64,000 nucleotides of DNA from NCBI GenBank assembly GCA_002412545.1, contig DHVG01000026.1, positions 129,930 to 193,929 of the forward strand. Direction: 5' to 3'. Every line of letters starts with the position of its first letter. Positions within the stretch are counted from its first letter, which is position 1. Below, piece by piece: positions 60,624-64,000 of the stretch. A program made the translations under genes and the position numbers. The DNA comes from Elusimicrobia bacterium UBA5214. GTDB taxonomy: Bacteria > Elusimicrobiota > UBA5214. The notes beneath the pieces are model-generated. The model searched no databases, was not told the DNA's origin, and saw only the letters and a program-made list of their open reading frames with translations.

Positions 60624-61082
60624 TCATTTCGGCGGTAATTTCACAATCGTAAACCAAAAATTCTCAATAGATTTTACTACCTTTATGAATTGGTCAAAAC
60701 CAATAGGTTTGGCAATATAACAGTTTGCATGTGAATGGTAGGTTCCAAGAATATCTTCTTCTGCCTGGGAAATAGTGAGAATTACTACCGGGATACTTTT
60801 CAAATCTTCATCTTCTTTGATTTCTTTGAGCACTTCACGACCACTCTTTTTTGGCAGATTCAGGTCAAGTAAAATCAGGTCAGGATGAACCGCTTTAGTG
60901 TATTTACCTTTGTGGCGGAGAAAATCTATTGCCTCAACACCACTCTCAACTACATAGAGTTTGTTTTTCACCTTACTGTCCCTTAATGCTTCCTTGGTGA
61001 GACGCACATCGGCTGGGTTATCCTCTACTAACAAAATTTCAATAGGTTTACCTGTTTCTTCGTGATTCACAATTTTTTTCAC
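60624..61082 (-). CDS. Single-domain response regulator (Rcp1-like)
   Basis: 152-aa receiver with no output domain. ILLVEDNPADVRLTKEAL, phospho-aspartate in LILLDLNLPKKSG, and the phytochrome-linked loop PVVILTISQAEEDI-LGTYHSHANCYIAKPI are typical of Rcp1-type regulators that pair with bacteriophytochrome-like kinases. It overlaps the end of the 915-aa kinase by 4 bp, so it is the likely partner. Confidence 0.93.
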   Translation of the reverse strand: MKKIVNHEETGKPIEILLVEDNPADVRLTKEALRDSKVKNKLYVVESGVEAIDFLRHKGKYTKAVHPDLILLDLNLPKKSGREVLKEIKEDEDLKSIPVVILTISQAEEDILGTYHSHANCYIAKPIGFDQFIKVVKSIENFWFTIVKLPPK

Positions 61083-63826
61083 CTCCTTTTAGGAATTGTA
61101 AAATAGAATGTAGAACCTTTCGCTGGTTCTGAATTTACCCATATTTTACCACCGTGCCGTTCAACAATTTTTTTGCAGATTGACAATCCCATACCGGCAC
61201 CGGGGTAGTCTGCCCGAGGATTAAGACGTTGAAAAATAACAAAAATGCGTTCAAAATGCTCTGGGTCAATCCCGATACCGTTGTCCCGCACTGAGAAAAC
61301 CCATTCATCTCCTTTTTCTGTAGCCGAAATGTGAATTTGTGGATTCTCCTTGCTACGAAACCTAATCGCATTTTCAATAAGGTTCTGGAATAACTGAACC
61401 ATTTGCGAAGAATCAGCCATCACATTTGGGAGGTCATCATTAGTAATAATTGCTTGGTTTTCTTCAATTGCGACACTCAAATTTACAATTATTTGTCCAA
61501 GGATAGAGTGACAATCAACTGGTTCAAAAGATTTACCGCGTGTGCTTAAACGGGAATAGACGAGTAAATCGTTAATCAATTTCTGCAGACGGTTTGAACC
61601 TTCTACTGCATAATTAATAAATTCTTTCGCTTCAGTATTAAGTTTATCACCGTAGCGTTTTTCTAAAAGCGAGACAAAACTTGCTACCATCCGTAATGGT
61701 TCCTGCAGGTCATGTGAAGCAACATAAGCGAACTGTTCCAATTCTTTATTTGAACGTTCCAATTCGGCTAAAGTTTTTCTTAGATTTTCCTCTGCTTGCT
61801 TGCGTCCGGTAATATCGGAAACCAAGGAAAAATATCCTTTTACTTTTTTTTGCTCATCAAAATGAGGTATATAACTGGCTTTAATGTAGCGCATCCCACC
61901 ATCTTTGTAAGGCACATAATCTTCATAAGTTATAGTCTCACCGGACAGAACCGTCTCAATATATTTTGATACTGTCTGATAAGCCTGCTCACCTAAAACA
62001 TCTCTGATGTGTTTACCGTAGATTTCTTTACTTGAATGACCGAACCATTCCTCATATGTCTTATTATTAAAACGGTAGCGTTGTTCAGAGTCAATATAAG
62101 AAATAAGAACTGGTAGGGAATCGGTAATGAGACGAAGATGTTCTTCACTTTTCCGAAGTGCTTCTTCTGATTTTTCTAATTCAGCAGTACGCCCGGACAC
62201 CAGTTCTTCAAGATGTTCTCTGTATTTTTCTAATTCTTCTTCTGCTTTCTTGCGTTCGGTGATATCCTCAAATGTATTAATAAATTGAGTCCCGCCACCT
62301 TTTGTTTTTTGGACCACGGAGCTTACAGAACCCCAAAGTACGGTCCCGTCTTTACGTTTGAATTTCGCTTCAAAATCTTTAACCATACCGTACTTTTTTA
62401 AGAGTTCAACAAAGCGTTCTCTGTCTCTCGCATCATAGTAATGAGAAGAGACAGACGACTTTAAAATTTCCTCTTTTGAGTCATAACCAAGCATCTTCAG
62501 TATGATTGGGTTTATTACAGAAACAACTCCTTCCGGAGTGGTGATTGCCACGCCGATGGGAAGACTTTCCATCAATTTTCTAAACTTTTCTTCAGACTCT
62601 CGTAACTGCTCTTCTGTCTGTTTTCTCTCGGTGATATCCCGTGCTGCCGCAAAAATGCCAATAACTTTTCCAGATTTATCACGGTACACAGAGGCATTGT
62701 ATAACACTGGGGTCACACGCCCATCCCGGTGGCGAATTTCCAGTTCATAATCCCTCACGAAACCATCCCTAAATACTTTTTGATAGCCAGCTCGGGCCTT
62801 CTCGGGCTCGGTGAAATAGTCAGAAAAATCTTTGCCGACGAGGTCATTGCGGGAGTAGCCGGTAACCTCCTCTGTGGCAGTATTCACATCGGTGATTTTT
62901 CCATCCGGACTGATGGTGACCAAGGGGTCAATACTGGTTTCTATCAAACTGCGGTTATACGCACTTAACGCTCGAATTGCCTCCTCTGCCTGTTCGCGCT
63001 CGGTGATATCAATGGTAAAACCGATTATGCCGATAATATTCCCCTGCGCATCACGATAAGGTATCTTATCTGTCTGGACCCACACTGTTCCTTTTGGTGA
63101 CTCCATAGATTCAATGATGTTCCTTTTCGGTTTTCCGGACTCCATCACCTCTTTATCGTCTTTCCAATAAGCTTCCGCTTGTTCCCGGGGATACAAATCA
63201 GACATAGATTTACCTTCTAACTGTTCTTTTGACATTTCCATTACTTCGGCGAGAGGTTTATTAACTTTAATGAAGCGATTTTCTTTGTCTTTATAGAAAA
63301 TCCATGCCGGCACAGTATCAATTATAATCTGTAGTTCTTCTCGCTGTTTCTGCAGCATTTCTTCCAGCCGTTTGCGCTCGGTAATGTCCTCTAATGAAGT
63401 AATAAACTGGAGACCAGTTTTAGTTGGGTGAACTACCGAGTTTAGACAACCCCAGAAGAGAGTATCATCTCGGCGTTTGAATTCTGCTTCAAAATCTTTC
63501 ACAAAACCTTGTTTTTTGATGAGTTCAACAAATTTTTCTCTATCTTCGGAGTGACGGTAGCGGGCAACCGCACTGATTTTCGCCACTTCCTCTTTTGACT
63601 GATAACCAAACATCGTCAAGAGAGTTGAATTTACTTCAACAATATCCCCTTCAGGAGTAGTAATCGCAACGCCAAGGGGAAGTGATTCCAGAATACTATT
63701 AATCCTGTCTTCAGATTCGCGAACAGTTTCTTCTGATTTCTTGGGATGAATTTCGTTTTTGATTTTTTTGCTGATTAAATTTTTTAAATTTTTCTTCCGG
63801 GAAGAATTAATCTTTCTTTGTTTCAT
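61079..63826 (-). CDS. Multi-PAS sensor histidine kinase
   Basis: 915 aa, cytoplasmic. Five PAS domains (about 42-155, 160-280, 290-410, 420-540, 560-690) with PAC ends of the DITERK type, then a phytochrome-type HisKA with H705 in ASHDLQEPLRM and a HATPase with NAIRFRSKE, DNGIGIDPEHFE and GAGMGLSIC. No GAF/PHY or chromophore cysteine is seen. AAGGAG 9 nt upstream. A terminator-like hairpin lies in its leader. Confidence 0.94.
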   Translation of the reverse strand: MKQRKINSSRKKNLKNLISKKIKNEIHPKKSEETVRESEDRINSILESLPLGVAITTPEGDIVEVNSTLLTMFGYQSKEEVAKISAVARYRHSEDREKFVELIKKQGFVKDFEAEFKRRDDTLFWGCLNSVVHPTKTGLQFITSLEDITERKRLEEMLQKQREELQIIIDTVPAWIFYKDKENRFIKVNKPLAEVMEMSKEQLEGKSMSDLYPREQAEAYWKDDKEVMESGKPKRNIIESMESPKGTVWVQTDKIPYRDAQGNIIGIIGFTIDITEREQAEEAIRALSAYNRSLIETSIDPLVTISPDGKITDVNTATEEVTGYSRNDLVGKDFSDYFTEPEKARAGYQKVFRDGFVRDYELEIRHRDGRVTPVLYNASVYRDKSGKVIGIFAAARDITERKQTEEQLRESEEKFRKLMESLPIGVAITTPEGVVSVINPIILKMLGYDSKEEILKSSVSSHYYDARDRERFVELLKKYGMVKDFEAKFKRKDGTVLWGSVSSVVQKTKGGGTQFINTFEDITERKKAEEELEKYREHLEELVSGRTAELEKSEEALRKSEEHLRLITDSLPVLISYIDSEQRYRFNNKTYEEWFGHSSKEIYGKHIRDVLGEQAYQTVSKYIETVLSGETITYEDYVPYKDGGMRYIKASYIPHFDEQKKVKGYFSLVSDITGRKQAEENLRKTLAELERSNKELEQFAYVASHDLQEPLRMVASFVSLLEKRYGDKLNTEAKEFINYAVEGSNRLQKLINDLLVYSRLSTRGKSFEPVDCHSILGQIIVNLSVAIEENQAIITNDDLPNVMADSSQMVQLFQNLIENAIRFRSKENPQIHISATEKGDEWVFSVRDNGIGIDPEHFERIFVIFQRLNPRADYPGAGMGLSICKKIVERHGGKIWVNSEPAKGSTFYFTIPKRR

Positions 63827-63850
63827 TGTGTAATTCTCCTTAAAAAATAA

Positions 63851-63904
63851 AAAACCGAACTCTTCTCCCTTACCCTATCAGGTTCGAGAAAAATTCGGTT
63901 TAAA
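63851..63904 (-). terminator. Terminator or attenuator before the multi-PAS kinase
   Basis: Minus strand AAACCGAA...TTCGGTTT stem followed by TTTTTTATTTTTT. It ends ~8 nt before the AAGGAG of the kinase gene. The 3' arm can also pair with an inner CGAAC, so two folds compete. Confidence 0.65.
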
Positions 63905-63966
63905 AGAATTATCTACGGTAATCCGGTTGTTAATCCGTGGTAATCTACATTGTAAGAACAAAATAC

Positions 63967-64000
<34 letters not shown>

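Overview
The window looks like a piece of a low-GC, strictly anaerobic, diderm bacterium from a poorly sampled lineage. It has Wood-Ljungdahl (acetyl-CoA pathway) genes (cooC, cooS, acsB, acsC, folD and the start of a corrinoid-activator gene), an outer-membrane TolC-type efflux system, very large PAS sensor kinases and an unusually heavy load of short inverted-repeat elements between genes. Omnitrophota/Desantisbacteria-like lineages would fit, but this is inference; there is no rRNA or tRNA gene here to place it. Most genes lie on the minus strand. || Layout. 1-3.7 kb: 5' part of a ferredoxin/ASKHA corrinoid activator, arsM, rmuC, a GGQ release-factor-like gene and a small winged-helix gene. 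3.9-12.6 kb: an 11-repeat CRISPR array fused end to end with a complete type III-A effector operon (cas6-cas10/csm1-csm2-csm3-csm4-csm5-csm6), without cas1/cas2. Eight of the eleven CRISPR repeats carry a ~30-nt insert, seven of one hairpin family and one of an unrelated palindrome, at one point inside the repeat; this is the most striking thing in the window. 13.0-13.5 kb: RHH/RelE-type toxin-antitoxin pair. 13.6-20.3 kb: cooC-cooS-acsB-acsC operon. 20.5-24.3 kb: a restriction-modification pair flanked by an ~81-bp direct repeat, then an HTH-LAGLIDADG protein. 24.3-34.9 kb: folate/one-carbon genes (pabC-like, pabB, a core-MetE-like protein, folD, a thymidylate synthase), an HPS-RraA fusion, and toxin-antitoxin-like genes including hicBA. 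35-39.7 kb: two-component genes and a kinase pseudogene. 39.8-46.3 kb: B12-radical SAM protein, TrkH/TrkA, small proteins, a rubrerythrin-VIT1 fusion, and a cold-shock gene with consensus promoter and terminator. 46.5-49.9 kb: a candidate structured small RNA, DUF3800, a second restriction-modification pair, and a LexA-like repressor with an excisionase-type HTH. 49.9-56.8 kb: ECF sigma, anti-sigma, two Spy/CnrX-like periplasmic proteins and a TolC-MacA-MacB efflux system. 57-63.8 kb: mgsA and three signalling genes. || How it works together. The acetyl-CoA operon supplies CO dehydrogenase/acetyl-CoA synthase; FolD supplies the folate methyl branch; PabB/PabC make the p-aminobenzoate needed for folate; the core-MetE-like protein may draw methyl groups from the corrinoid protein. 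Defence is layered: CRISPR III-A, two restriction-modification systems and several toxin-antitoxin pairs. At least six families of palindromic or inverted-repeat elements occupy intergenic gaps, and one family is found intergenically, inside CRISPR repeats and in frame inside protein genes.
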